A stretch of DNA of 64,000 bases, from the NCBI GenBank assembly GCA_963669155.1, contig OZ022596.1, positions 9,916,353 to 9,980,352 of the forward strand, in the 5' to 3' direction. Made by a program: the position numbers and the translations under genes. Below are positions 23,101-28,149 of the stretch, one piece after another; positions within the stretch are counted from its first letter, which is position 1, and each line of letters begins with the position of its first letter. The notes under the pieces are model-generated. The model was given only the letters and a program-made list of their open reading frames with translations. It was not told the DNA's origin and made no database searches. The stretch is from Arbacia lixula (lineage: Eukaryota > Echinodermata > Echinoidea > Arbacioida > Arbaciidae).

Positions 23101-25347
23101 ATCCGAGGCCCAGGCCTACAAAATGATACAACACAGTAATACAACAAATATAGTCCCAAGATGTAGCTTGTGTTGTGATGGTCGAGATGCTCCAAATTAC
23201 ACTTTTACAGTGCATAATTAGGTGACCCAATTGTATAGGATGGTGGATAAACAGTATCATAAATATGAAAAAGATTTTTAAACAGAAAAGTTTTAAAAAC
23301 TGCTACAACACCCCAGCTAGGTTGCAAGTATCGGTACCACGTATGTGCCTAATTTGCAGCTGCAGTAACCGCAGTAGACAGGAATAACCGTCTCATTCGG
23401 GGCATTCTTTAATCGAAATTACATTTCTGGACATACCTCCCGAATAGATAGGGCGTTCAGAGGTGCCAGATGCAATCTCAGCGGATCCAACGTCCTACAG
23501 AGACTGATTTTTCGGTTTATAACTGCAGCTACAAGTTAGACGAACGTACCAGGGCAACGTACCCATTGCTAAGTGGGCCGGGACAATCCATATCTCCCGG
23601 CTCAGTGAGCACAAAGAAGGTGTACATTTACACATCATAAGAGGATATTATACTGACAGTTTCATCGCAAAGATATAAAGTAACATCTTATCTACGGAAT
23701 AATTGTATCATCACTTGATAGCTTTTTTCATAATCATGGTTTAAATACTCATTATAATCACATACCTGAATTTAACTGCGCTAACCTAGTTTATAAGTGT
23801 ATCCACGGCAGCCTACGCGACTAGTCACGGCTACCTAGCCGCGTAGCAGTCCCGCGGCTAGGCCGGCTAGGCGAGAGCCTAGCTAAACTACGGGCGCTAT
23901 AAAAGGCAGACCTAGAAATCACTTTTGTGGACAACCTGTATGCACCGTCATGCTGTTTATGATATGTCGCCCTCTACGTTCTAAACTTGTAATCGACACA
24001 ACTAGACATCATCATCGCGCTATAAAATGCACGTTTATGTCTGATGTGATAATACTGAGCACGTAAAATCAGTGACAAATAGATATAACATAAGCTATCA
24101 TTTGTACGTTTAGATTAATCAACAAATTTGCAATGCATGCCTTACAATTTTTTAATGAAACATAAAAAATATGTAAATTTATCTTAATATTCCATTAACT
24201 CTCTATGCGCCAATTGTGCCTTTTTGCACATGTAATGCACATAAAACACATTGAGCAGCATTAACAAAATACTGTATCAGCTCTTTTGCAAAATAAAAAG
24301 ACTCCTTGATTGAGACGCTGACTTAAAGTTAATTACTATCCATCTACATAACCAAAATTTCTCCAAAGTAATTAGCCCTCCTTGACCCTCATGTGCGATA
24401 CGCAGCATTTTAGGAGAGCAATCAGCAGTGATCAGAGTGCACGACACGTGGCTAACCCGCTGGAAAATTTCGGACCAGTAACTTTTTTTTTCTTAAAGGG
24501 ATAGTTTATACAGTCTTGATTTTGTAACGTCACGTGCTAGGTGCTTGCCCAAAATGTGTTGTGTGATTTTTTTCGAGTATGTGCATTTTCTCAAAAAGAT
24601 ATACACTCTTTTATTTGTGCATTTAATACATCATTGGAAAAGCATTTTTACACACATATCTGTAAAACATTCCGTTTAAAAAAAAAAGCAGAAAAAGAGC
24701 AATTTATGACATTATTTTGTACACATATGGGAGAGCACCTCGCATGTGAGGTCACAAAATTGAAATTTAGAAGGATCATAACTTTCTAATCCCTTATAGA
24801 ATTTTTGTCAAACCTCCACTACTATGTTCCTTTAATGTTTTTGCGCCCCATAATGTAAATTTACGACCAGTACGCGGTCTAAGTCAAACTACATTCTCAA
24901 TGAGTGTTTTGATTTCAAGAGGGAGGAAATATATGGCATGGCCGTCACCAGAGGGGGGAGGGGGAGGGGGTGGAGTGTGCGACCCTCCCCCCCCCCCCCC
25001 CTCCAGAACACAATTGAAAGAAAGTGAAGGGGCGAGTAAGACCCTTTTTTTTGGGGGGGGGGAGGGAGAGGCGGGTTATATGTCTTTTAGATGGGCCAGC
25101 ACTGACTGACATTGGAATTGGTAATTTTTGTGCCCTTTTCCCCCCAAAAGCAACCCCCCCTCCCCCCTCCCCCCCTTCCCCCCCCCCCCCCCCCCCCGTC
25201 CTTGAAAAAAGCTGGTGACGGCACTGTATGGTAATATATGAGCAACATTCACTTACTTTCAGGACACTCTATACCTCTGAGTATCGAGATGTCATCGATT
25301 GCAATATCGGAATAGACAGGTCCTCCCAGCTCGGCAGAGAATATGAG
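1..25347 (-). CDS. Multi-MAM-domain extracellular protein gene, 22 exons, partial at both ends
   Basis: On the minus strand 22 exons join in a single frame (3,253 coding bases, about 1,084 codons). They encode the tail of one MAM domain (A), six complete MAM domains (B-G) and part of another (H). Each full domain shows the family pattern: a CDFE-type start, a W-x(n)-G-x(n)-DHT region, [YF]xYxE[AV]S, a Cys in an FW[YH] strand, a GxLxV strand, and a closing GDIA[ILV]DDI plus Cys. MAM domains are extracellular adhesion or homophilic-interaction modules of about 160 residues with four conserved Cys. The protein is therefore inferred to be secreted or on the cell surface, like other multi-MAM proteins (MALRD1, zonadhesin, apical endosomal glycoprotein). 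No LDLa repeat, signal peptide or membrane segment is visible in this part. B, C+D, E and F+G are bounded by phase-1 introns, so each is a symmetrical 1-1 module. No stop or frameshift interrupts the joined frame, so the gene looks functional. The name within the family is not determined. Confidence 0.9.
43..955. other. Intron 43-955 with a short tandem repeat
   Basis: AT-rich intron of the MAM gene. Positions 381-478 hold two copies of a 50-bp unit beginning CCACAAAGTGTTGCCAGAAG. A short GAT run lies at 867-879. No coding sequence is recognised. Confidence 0.6.
956..1099 (-). CDS. MAM gene exon 21: start of MAM domain H
   Basis: 144 bp, phase 1 to 1. It encodes [19 protein letters not shown], then [10 protein letters not shown]. 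Acceptor TAG, donor GTAAGT. Its length and sequence match neither the B/E nor the C/F type, so this domain stands outside the duplicated block. Confidence 0.87.
1395..1527 (-). CDS. MAM gene exon 20: end of MAM domain G
   Basis: 133 bp, phase 0 to 1. It encodes [20 protein letters not shown], then [17 protein letters not shown]. Acceptor CAG, donor GTAAGC. Confidence 0.89.
1528..2218. other. Intron with a LINE-tail-like stretch
   Basis: No exon is recognised. The end (about 1990-2210) reads like the 3' tail of an old non-LTR retroelement on the plus strand: AATAAATAGTGATAATGATAAT running into AAT and ATAATC repeats. There is no coding remnant, so the assignment is weak. Confidence 0.3.
2219..2445 (-). 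CDS. MAM gene exon 19: core of MAM domain G
   Basis: 227 bp, phase 1 to 0. It encodes [19 protein letters not shown], then [19 protein letters not shown] and [12 protein letters not shown]. Acceptor TAG, donor GTATGC. Confidence 0.9.
2490..2550. repeat. Degraded copy of the 5' edge of exon 2219-2445
   Basis: The stretch from GCGCAGTCAAAATTC through CCAGAACTTTCCACATAGGC matches 2395-2446 (GCGCTGTCAAAATAC through TCAGAACTTTCCGTATAGGC) with scattered differences. It is a tandem duplication of the exon start plus acceptor region. Confidence 0.65.
2640..3410. repeat. 78-bp minisatellite seeded from an exon 3' edge
   Basis: About ten copies of a 78-bp unit, with TAGTATGATCTACACAATGT starting at 2731, 2809, 2887, 2965, 3043, 3121, 3198, 3280 and 3358. 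The unit includes the last bases of exon 3384-3618 and its donor (minus strand GCCATATG|GTGAGC). Donor-like copies survive at about 2695, 2755, 3140, 3225 and 3305. In four middle units the site reads ATGACC and is lost. Confidence 0.85.
3384..3618 (-). CDS. MAM gene exon 18: end of MAM F and start of MAM G
   Basis: 235 bp, phase 0 to 1. It encodes [20 protein letters not shown], then [30 protein letters not shown] and [10 protein letters not shown]. The DDI-type motif of domain F is altered to FDDYKI. Acceptor CAG, donor GTGAGC. Both edges of this exon are multiplied in the flanking introns. Confidence 0.9.
3566..3835. repeat. Triplicated 5' edge of exon 3384-3618
   Basis: Three related stretches at about 3566-3630 (functional), 3663-3728 and 3778-3835. 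Each has CTTGGAAT preceded by AATACTTTT or AACACTTTT. The acceptor AG is lost in the second copy and kept (TTTAG) in the third. Confidence 0.7.
3880..4450. repeat. Polypyrimidine (TC)n low-complexity tract
   Basis: About 570 bp of degenerate TCTC repeats on the plus strand, with CATGTAGTTCTTCCATCTCTC recurring in part as a longer sub-unit. It lies in the intron between 3618 and 4859. A Ser/Leu-rich reading frame across it is an artefact of composition. Confidence 0.8.
4568..4600. repeat. Copy of the 3' edge and donor of exon 4859-4978
   Basis: GGTAATCCTGGTTGAGGTGC here versus GGTAATCCTGGTTAAGCTGC at the exon edge (from about 4861). The copy keeps a GTGAGC donor-like site on the minus strand. 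Confidence 0.65.
4655..4770. repeat. Short palindromic dispersed element (MITE-like), copy 1
   Basis: Closely matches 19175-19290, including CAGTGATTGCAATCAAATGC and CTGACTGCAATAGATTGCAA. The better-kept copy has imperfect inverted ends (TGAGATCAA and TTGATCTAA), suggesting a small non-autonomous DNA element. Confidence 0.55.
4859..4978 (-). CDS. MAM gene exon 17: MAM domain F
   Basis: 120 bp, phase 0 to 0. It encodes [20 protein letters not shown], then [16 protein letters not shown]. Acceptor CAG, donor GTGAGT. A copy of its 3' edge with a donor-like site lies in the downstream intron near 4568-4600. Confidence 0.86.
5342..5481 (-). CDS. MAM gene exon 16: MAM domain F
   Basis: 140 bp, phase 1 to 0. 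It encodes [20 protein letters not shown], then [17 protein letters not shown]. Acceptor CAG, donor GTAAGT. Confidence 0.87.
5909..6043 (-). CDS. MAM gene exon 15: start of MAM domain F
   Basis: 135 bp, phase 1 to 1. It encodes [20 protein letters not shown] and ends SYRTHLG. Acceptor CAG, donor GTAAGA. Confidence 0.88.
6085..6320. repeat. Interspersed repeat with TATATAGCGC motif
   Basis: Starts after an AATAATAAT run with TTTATATAGCGCACTTTCC and AAGGCGCTTCAGAGCAA, and continues to GTCAGGGTTTTCAAACTCTG and AGAATTACACAGG. This layout recalls short interspersed repeats seen in several marine invertebrate genomes. The class (SINE or MITE) is not resolved. Confidence 0.45.
6321..7055. other. 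Intron sequence, nothing recognised
   Basis: AT-rich intron between exons 14 and 15 of the MAM gene. I see no exon, repeat unit or RNA gene here. Confidence 0.6.
7056..7146 (-). CDS. MAM gene exon 14: end of MAM domain E
   Basis: 91 bp, phase 0 to 1. It encodes [20 protein letters not shown], then PGKC. Acceptor CAG, donor GTATGA. Confidence 0.88.
7480..7690. repeat. Threefold tandem repeat, about 76 bp
   Basis: Three copies of a unit with CTCTTTCATTCCAATCGGCATGAA and, in the first two, TTTTCAAGACCTGG, inside the intron between exons 13 and 14. Confidence 0.65.
7835..7943 (-). CDS. MAM gene exon 13: MAM domain E
   Basis: 109 bp, phase 2 to 0. It encodes [20 protein letters not shown], then [12 protein letters not shown], matching the second half of 21517-21776 (EPRGPQWN versus QPRGPQWN). 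Acceptor CAG, donor GTAAGT. The bases at its 5' edge start a 120-bp tandem duplication that continues into the intron. Confidence 0.88.
7941..8180. repeat. 120-bp tandem duplication across a splice acceptor
   Basis: CTCCTGAAAGCAGTAACGAT occurs at 7941 and again at 8061. The two 120-bp copies differ at about ten positions. On the minus strand both carry TACTGCTTTCAG, so the acceptor of exon 13 exists twice. Confidence 0.85.
8150..8722 (+). mobile_element. LINE 3'-end fragment
   Basis: Plus-strand frame at about 8150-8300 reads [20 protein letters not shown], then FKNKLKDYL, the usual C-terminal tail of non-LTR reverse transcriptase ORFs. It is followed by a 3' UTR and a short repeated tail (AATCAAATACAAAA) ending near 8722. 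The element is heavily 5'-truncated and old. It lies in the intron that domain E has and domain B lacks. Confidence 0.6.
10345..11194. mobile_element. Nested TIR element carrying 157-bp repeats
   Basis: Outer ends are inverted (TCTCGCCCAC at 10345 and GTGGGCGAGA ending 11194), after a TTTG run. Inside are four starts of a 157-bp unit (AGAGTCTTGCA at 10577, 10734, 10891, 11048), then an ACGGACG-type tract (11076-11150). No transposase is visible. Confidence 0.55.
10614..10940. promoter_or_regulatory. Three DR1-type nuclear-receptor motifs, one per 157-bp unit
   Basis: TGACCTTTGACCT, the complement of AGGTCAAAGGTCA, lies at 10614-10626, 10771-10783 and 10928-10940, with extra TGACCT half-sites on both sides. 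This is the consensus DR1 bound by HNF4, RXR and COUP-TF type receptors. Function here is not shown. Confidence 0.4.
11626..11776 (-). CDS. MAM gene exon 12: MAM domain E
   Basis: 151 bp, phase 1 to 2. It encodes [19 protein letters not shown], then [19 protein letters not shown]. Acceptor CAG, donor GTAGGT. It matches the first part of the single exon 21517-21776 and ends where that exon continues. Confidence 0.9.
11800..12200. mobile_element. MITE, same family as 24495-24840
   Basis: Begins AAGGGATATTCCACCCTGAT. It carries the interior landmarks GGTGACATCAAAAGTGAGGTGC and TTGTACACAACATATGGGAGAG seen in the other copies and ends in a CTTTCCCTT-like terminus. It lies between exons 11 and 12. 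Confidence 0.5.
12416..12565 (-). CDS. MAM gene exon 11: start of MAM domain E
   Basis: 150 bp, phase 1 to 1. It encodes [19 protein letters not shown] and ends [13 protein letters not shown]. Acceptor CAG, ordinary GT donor (GTAAGA), unlike its GC-donor partner 22201-22350. Confidence 0.9.
12566..13239. other. Intron, nothing recognised
   Basis: AT-rich intron between exons 10 and 11. No repeat, ORF or RNA gene stands out. Confidence 0.6.
13240..13366 (-). CDS. MAM gene exon 10: end of MAM domain D
   Basis: 127 bp, phase 0 to 1. It encodes [16 protein letters not shown], then [17 protein letters not shown]. Acceptor TAG, donor GTAGGA. Partner exon is 1395-1527 (133 bp). Confidence 0.88.
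13600..13700. repeat. Degraded copy of the 3' edge of exon 13901-14127
   Basis: GGGTAAGGTTATCCC...TTTAGAATAATTTTTAGGATATA and on through GGTTCAAGCCATACCCTGA matches 13845-13935 (GGGTAAGGTTACACA...TTTAGAATAGTTTTTAAAATATA, GAATCCAGCCATATCCCTT). In the minus frame the copy reads [11 protein letters not shown] against [11 protein letters not shown] in the exon. The donor has decayed. Confidence 0.65.
13901..14127 (-). CDS. MAM gene exon 9: core of MAM domain D
   Basis: 227 bp, phase 1 to 0. It encodes [20 protein letters not shown], then [18 protein letters not shown] and [12 protein letters not shown]. Acceptor CAG, donor GTAAGC. Partner exon 2219-2445 is also 227 bp. Confidence 0.9.
14607..14841 (-). 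CDS. MAM gene exon 8: end of MAM C and start of MAM D
   Basis: 235 bp, phase 0 to 1. The first part ([20 protein letters not shown]) closes domain C. The second ([35 protein letters not shown]) opens domain D, so no intron separates the two. Acceptor TAG, donor GTGGGT. Same length and layout as 3384-3618. Confidence 0.9.
14842..15367. other. Intron, nothing recognised
   Basis: Intron between exons 7 and 8, entered through a GC donor. No repeat or ORF recognised. Confidence 0.6.
15368..15487 (-). CDS. MAM gene exon 7: MAM domain C
   Basis: 120 bp, phase 0 to 0. It encodes [17 protein letters not shown] and EEWHVQETN. Acceptor TAG. The donor reads ACG|GCAAGT, a second GC-AG intron, and the frame fits the next exon exactly. 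Same length and phase as partner exon 4859-4978 (EWHVVQTD). Confidence 0.86.
15745..18355. repeat. 33-bp minisatellite, about 79 copies
   Basis: Unit like GAGAGATGTGATACAATGAT + CCTTGCTGTAATG (33 bp), repeated almost without interruption for 2.6 kb in the intron between exons 6 and 7. Because 33 is divisible by three, several frames on both strands stay open for hundreds of codons (for example an 11-residue [11 protein letters not shown] repeat on the minus strand and [11 protein letters not shown] on the plus strand). No splice pattern or start context links these frames to the gene, so I treat them as non-coding. Variants include GATCCCTGCTG and GATCTTTGGTG units, with longer blocks duplicated in places. 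Confidence 0.92.
18619..18764 (-). CDS. MAM gene exon 6: MAM domain C
   Basis: 146 bp, phase 1 to 0. It encodes [13 protein letters not shown], then [17 protein letters not shown]. Acceptor CAG, donor GTTAGT. Its partner in the second block is 5342-5481 (140 bp, starting GHFMYLDLS). A 33-bp minisatellite fills most of the intron after it. Confidence 0.87.
19175..19290. repeat. Short palindromic dispersed element (MITE-like), copy 2
   Basis: Second copy of the 4655-4770 repeat. Ends CCTGAGATCAAGTGCACAG and (inverted) CTGTGACGTTGATCTAAGG. Lies in the intron between exons 5 and 6. Confidence 0.55.
19545..19673 (-). CDS. MAM gene exon 5: start of MAM domain C
   Basis: 129 bp, phase 1 to 1. It encodes [17 protein letters not shown] and ends SYRTSAG. 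Acceptor CAG, donor GTGAGA. The DHT motif typical of MAM is replaced by SYRT here and in its partner exon 5909-6043, supporting the C/F pairing. Confidence 0.88.
20099..20225. repeat. Hairpin-forming AT-rich repeat
   Basis: AACCATTAAAGTAA is followed after a short spacer by TTACTTTAATGGTT, then further related inverted pieces (AAATGGTTTTATAAC, AAAATCATTAAAGTAAC). Probably a small palindromic element in the intron between exons 4 and 5. Confidence 0.5.
20453..20543 (-). CDS. MAM gene exon 4: end of MAM domain B
   Basis: 91 bp, phase 0 to 1. It encodes [24 protein letters not shown]. The acceptor is AAG, weaker than the usual CAG or TAG, and the donor is GTAAAC. A degraded copy of the start of this exon lies in the upstream intron near 20702-20795. 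Confidence 0.88.
20702..20795. repeat. Degraded copy of the 5' half of exon 20453-20543 with its intron edge
   Basis: GGCTTCTGGTCTACTCATAT, then CGTCAAAGATGACCTTCATTT, matches 20510-20552 (AGCTTCTGGTCCGCTCATAC, CTTCAAAGATGACCTTCATTT). The match runs on through CTTCCAAATGAGCA, 190-195 bp away. Confidence 0.75.
20858..21500. repeat. ATCC/ATTC tetranucleotide microsatellite
   Basis: About 640 bp of CATC, CATT and related four-base steps with higher-order blocks (for example CCATCCCTTCATCAATTC three times). The Ile/His/Pro/Ser-rich open frame across it is an artefact. Confidence 0.9.
21517..21776 (-). CDS. MAM gene exon 3: core of MAM domain B
   Basis: 260 bp, phase 1 to phase 0. It encodes [19 protein letters not shown], then [20 protein letters not shown] and GPQWNM. 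Acceptor TAG, donor GTGAGT. In domain E the same region is split into two exons of 151 and 109 bp, which sum to exactly 260. Confidence 0.9.
21847..21898. repeat. Copy of the 5' edge of exon 21517-21776
   Basis: GGCACTTCAATGTAGATGTA, GAATCATAATAGAC matches 21752-21784 (GACACTTCAATGTAGACATA, GAATCCTAATAGAC). The acceptor AG is lost in the copy. Confidence 0.7.
22201..22350 (-). CDS. MAM gene exon 2: start of MAM domain B
   Basis: 150 bp, phase 1 to phase 1. It encodes [14 protein letters not shown] and ends [13 protein letters not shown]. The acceptor is TAG. The donor reads CAG|GCAAGG, a GC-AG intron, and the reading frame continues correctly into the next exon. It pairs with 12416-12565, which has the same length and the same ending motif. 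Confidence 0.88.
22475..22617. mobile_element. MITE with about 33-bp inverted termini
   Basis: Left end AGGACCCTGTTGCATAAAAC TTACCATTGATGG. The right end is its inverted complement with two mismatches (ends GCAACTGGGTCCT). 143 bp, non-coding, in the intron between exons 1 and 2. Confidence 0.75.
22873..24490. other. Large intron segment, nothing recognised
   Basis: Part of the 2.9-kb intron between MAM exons 1 and 2. A more GC- and CpG-containing stretch at 23300-23900 stands out from the AT-rich surroundings. I found no MAM exon or other coding similarity in it. Confidence 0.5.
24495..24840. mobile_element. MITE of the AAAGGGATA-terminus family
   Basis: Starts AAAGGGATAGTTTATACAGT and runs through GATTTTGTAACGTCACGTGC, TTTGTACACATATGGGAGAG and TTTTTGTCAAACCTCCACTA. 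The same landmarks in the same order occur at 52270-52590 and partly at 11219-11588 and 11800-12200. No coding capacity. Confidence 0.6.
24939..25225. mobile_element. TIR element with poly-G/poly-C interior
   Basis: Inverted ends around GCCGTCACCAG (24941) and CTGGTGACGGC (25212-25222), flanked by TATGGCA and TATGGTA. Interior runs of G (24951-24972, 25056-25063) and C (24987-25001, 25171-25197). Likely a small non-autonomous DNA element. Homopolymer lengths may be unreliable. Confidence 0.45.
25257..25347 (-). CDS. MAM gene exon 1 of 22 seen: end of MAM domain A
   Basis: 91 bp, starts phase 0 and ends phase 1. It encodes [17 protein letters not shown]...GIEC, the last strands of a MAM domain. 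Acceptor CAG lies at 25348-25350 and donor GTAAGT at 25251-25256. It has the same length and phase as exons 20453-20543 and 7056-7146, which end MAM B and E. The beginning of this domain was not found between here and the gap. Confidence 0.85.
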
Positions 25348-26102
25348 CTGAAACATGACAACACATATAACGAAATACATGTGACATACATGTATTGACA
25401 TGGTTATTGAACACATCACCCTGTAGTCTACCGCAGATTTTTATTAGCGAAAAGAGGTTGAGGTTATGAATTATATTGCAAATTTTGCCTGTATAATCAA
25501 ATATCATTACGAGGCTCCGTCATTCAAACAAGCAGCGTTTAATTGAGTCCTACGTTAAACCACATTGTGGTTAGAAATCACGATTTCTTGATCACACAGA
25601 CAGATCGGAGAACGAAAGAAGTAGTTTATGTTTTTTTTTTTATATATATATTGCAACCTGAATCGTTCTAATTCATTGGCGCAAATAATCTCACATTAGG
25701 CTACGGTATTGTACATCAATGCTATATATATGAAGTAAATATCACTCTTTCGATAAATTAACATAGAATAATGAAGCAATTAAAAACTGTTACAAAATCA
25801 AATAGCTATATTAATCATAATGTTTAACGTAAAGTAATAGGAACAACGATTGTTAAATACTAGACGGTTATTTATTAAGTCTTTATGGCGCAATAAAGAA
25901 TCAAATGTGAAATGAAGTGGGCAGTAAATCCGACTGTGTGTATACTCCGGGTGGGGGACATTATGCCCCCCCCCCCCTGTCGAATTTGTGTCGGTACTTC
26001 CGCACGCCTCCATATTTCGGTACAAAATTTCTTGCTTTTTTTTCTCTCATCCTTCCCGCACATCTTGATACCAAATTTATGGCGATCGGCCCTACCGTGC
26101 GG
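25348..26102. other. Stretch left of the assembly gap, no gene seen
   Basis: AT-rich, with a poly-C run at 25965-25977. Upstream exons of the MAM gene were looked for on the minus strand and not found, so the first exons lie in the gap, beyond it, or are too short to recognise. Confidence 0.5.
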
Positions 26103-26302
26103 NNNNNNNNNNNNNNNNNNNNNNNNNNNNNNNNNNNNNNNNNNNNNNNNNNNNNNNNNNNNNNNNNNNNNNNNNNNNNNNNNNNNNNNNNNNNNNNNNN
26201 NNNNNNNNNNNNNNNNNNNNNNNNNNNNNNNNNNNNNNNNNNNNNNNNNNNNNNNNNNNNNNNNNNNNNNNNNNNNNNNNNNNNNNNNNNNNNNNNNNNN
26301 NN
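26103..26302. other. Assembly gap (200 N)
   Basis: Exactly 200 N, so probably a placeholder of arbitrary length. The sequence to the right begins in the middle of a tandem-array unit, so the gap probably hides further array units. Confidence 0.95.
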
Positions 26303-27002
26303 TGACAGGATGTGTTGTATGTAGTGTCAGTAACATGAATCCAGTAAAAAAACAGAATTTTGACGTTTTGTTCGCGTTACGCACGAAAAAACGCGCGAAC
26401 GCGCGCGCACGCGCGGAAATTTTTCAAATGCTAGAAATGGCCTGAAACATATGCAAAACAATTTTGAGTTGATTTGGAGCATTTTAAAATTTTGCGCGCG
26501 CGGTTTTGCACTAACGTACGCGTACGCGCGCGTTTTTTTTCAATGAAATTAATTAGCTACTCATTAATTATATGCATGTCAAATTTCATTACACAGAGAT
26601 GACCAGTTCTAGAGCTACATGAGGTAATAGTTTTTCATTAAACTGCTCGTAGATGACGTCACGATGACGTCATGACCTTGAAAATGTTGCTGTAACATGT
26701 TCACATATATGTCCATACATGATGAACATTTCATGAAATATGGCTTATGCATTGTTGAGATATCCATGTCACAAAAATTTGGAATAAAAATAAATAAATA
26801 ATAAATAAATAAATAAAGAAAGAAAATTCTAACGAAATTAAGAGGTGATCTGTCGTTGGCGACAGACCACCTAATAATAAAGAAAGAAAATTCGGACAAA
26901 AACAAGAGGTGATCTGCCATGGCATGGCAGACCACCTAATAAAGAAAGAAAATTCTAACGAAATTAAGAGGTGATCTGTCGTTGGCGACAGACCACCTAA
27001 TA
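26303..27002. repeat. Array unit, A type, partial (cut by gap)
   Basis: Matches the end of unit 28150-29717 from CAGGATGTGTTG onward. Carries two TGACGTCA sites near 26654-26672 and three hairpin modules (26815-27000). Confidence 0.85.
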
Positions 27003-28149
27003 ACGAGACATACTTGTGGACAAGTATAAGGTGGTCTGCATTGGCAAATTTGTGCACAGACATGGTATGGTAAATGCACGGTGACACCATCGTCTTTCCA
27101 TGGTGACACCATCTATTTATTAGAAATCAGAGGCAAGGCTAGTATTTCATAGAACAATGTCTAAGCTACCAAATACTGAAATTTTGGAGAAAATTGACCA
27201 AGGAATACTAAGATATGTAAAAACGGGTAAAAAAGTTAATTACGTCATAATTGAAAATTCATTTTTTCGAATCATATGGCAATATGATGTCGTCAAGATG
27301 TACTTTCCGGTAAAATGACACATGAAATCACATCTACATTTCATATTCTTTTCGAATATTTAAAAAAAATTGGGAGTCACCGGCCATTCTGAGGAGCTAT
27401 GGCCGATTGAATACAGTCATGTTTTTTGCAAGATTTGCACACAAAAGCGTATTGACGCACGCGCAGACTTTCAAATTTGACGTACCCGCACGGCCTTGTT
27501 ATAGCATGGAAATGGCTCAAAATTGCAGGGTCTCATGCTTGTAGTGTCAGAAACATGAAACCAGTAAAAAAAACGGAATTTTAAGGCTGCGTACGCGTAA
27601 CGCACTGAAAAACGCGCGAACGCGCGCGCACGCGCGGAAATTTTCGAAATGCTCAAAATGGCCTGAAACATATGCAAAAAAAAATTGAGTTGATTTGGAG
27701 CATTTTAAAATTTTGCGCGCGCGTTTTTGCATTAACGTACGCGTACGCGCGCGTTTTTATTAATTAAAATTAATTGGCTTATCATTAATTTCATGCATGT
27801 CAAATTTCATTACATATAAATGATTAGTTCAAGAGATATATCCAATAATCGATTTTCATTAAATTGCTCGTAGATGACGTCACGATGACGTCATGACCTT
27901 TAAAATGTTGCTGGAACATGTTCACATATATATTCATACATGATGAAGATGTAATGAAAAATGGCCCATGCATTGTTGAGATATACATGCCACAAAAAAG
28001 TGGGGGGCATGGAATAAAAATAAAGAATAAAGAAAATTCGGACGAAATTAGAAGGTGATCTGTCGGTGCACGACAGACCACCTAATAAAGAAAGAAAATT
28101 CTAACGAAATTAAGAGGTGATCTGTCGTTGGCGACAGACCACCTAATAA
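27003..28149. repeat. Array unit, diverged A-like, internally deleted
   Basis: Only 1,147 bp. It lacks the tRNA-derived segment and its surroundings but keeps the CG-rich tracts, CRE-like sites (27875-27893) and two hairpin modules at the end. Confidence 0.8.

Noticed and set aside
25912-26445. ORFs running through the N stretch
   Set aside because: They depend on unknown bases in the assembly gap.
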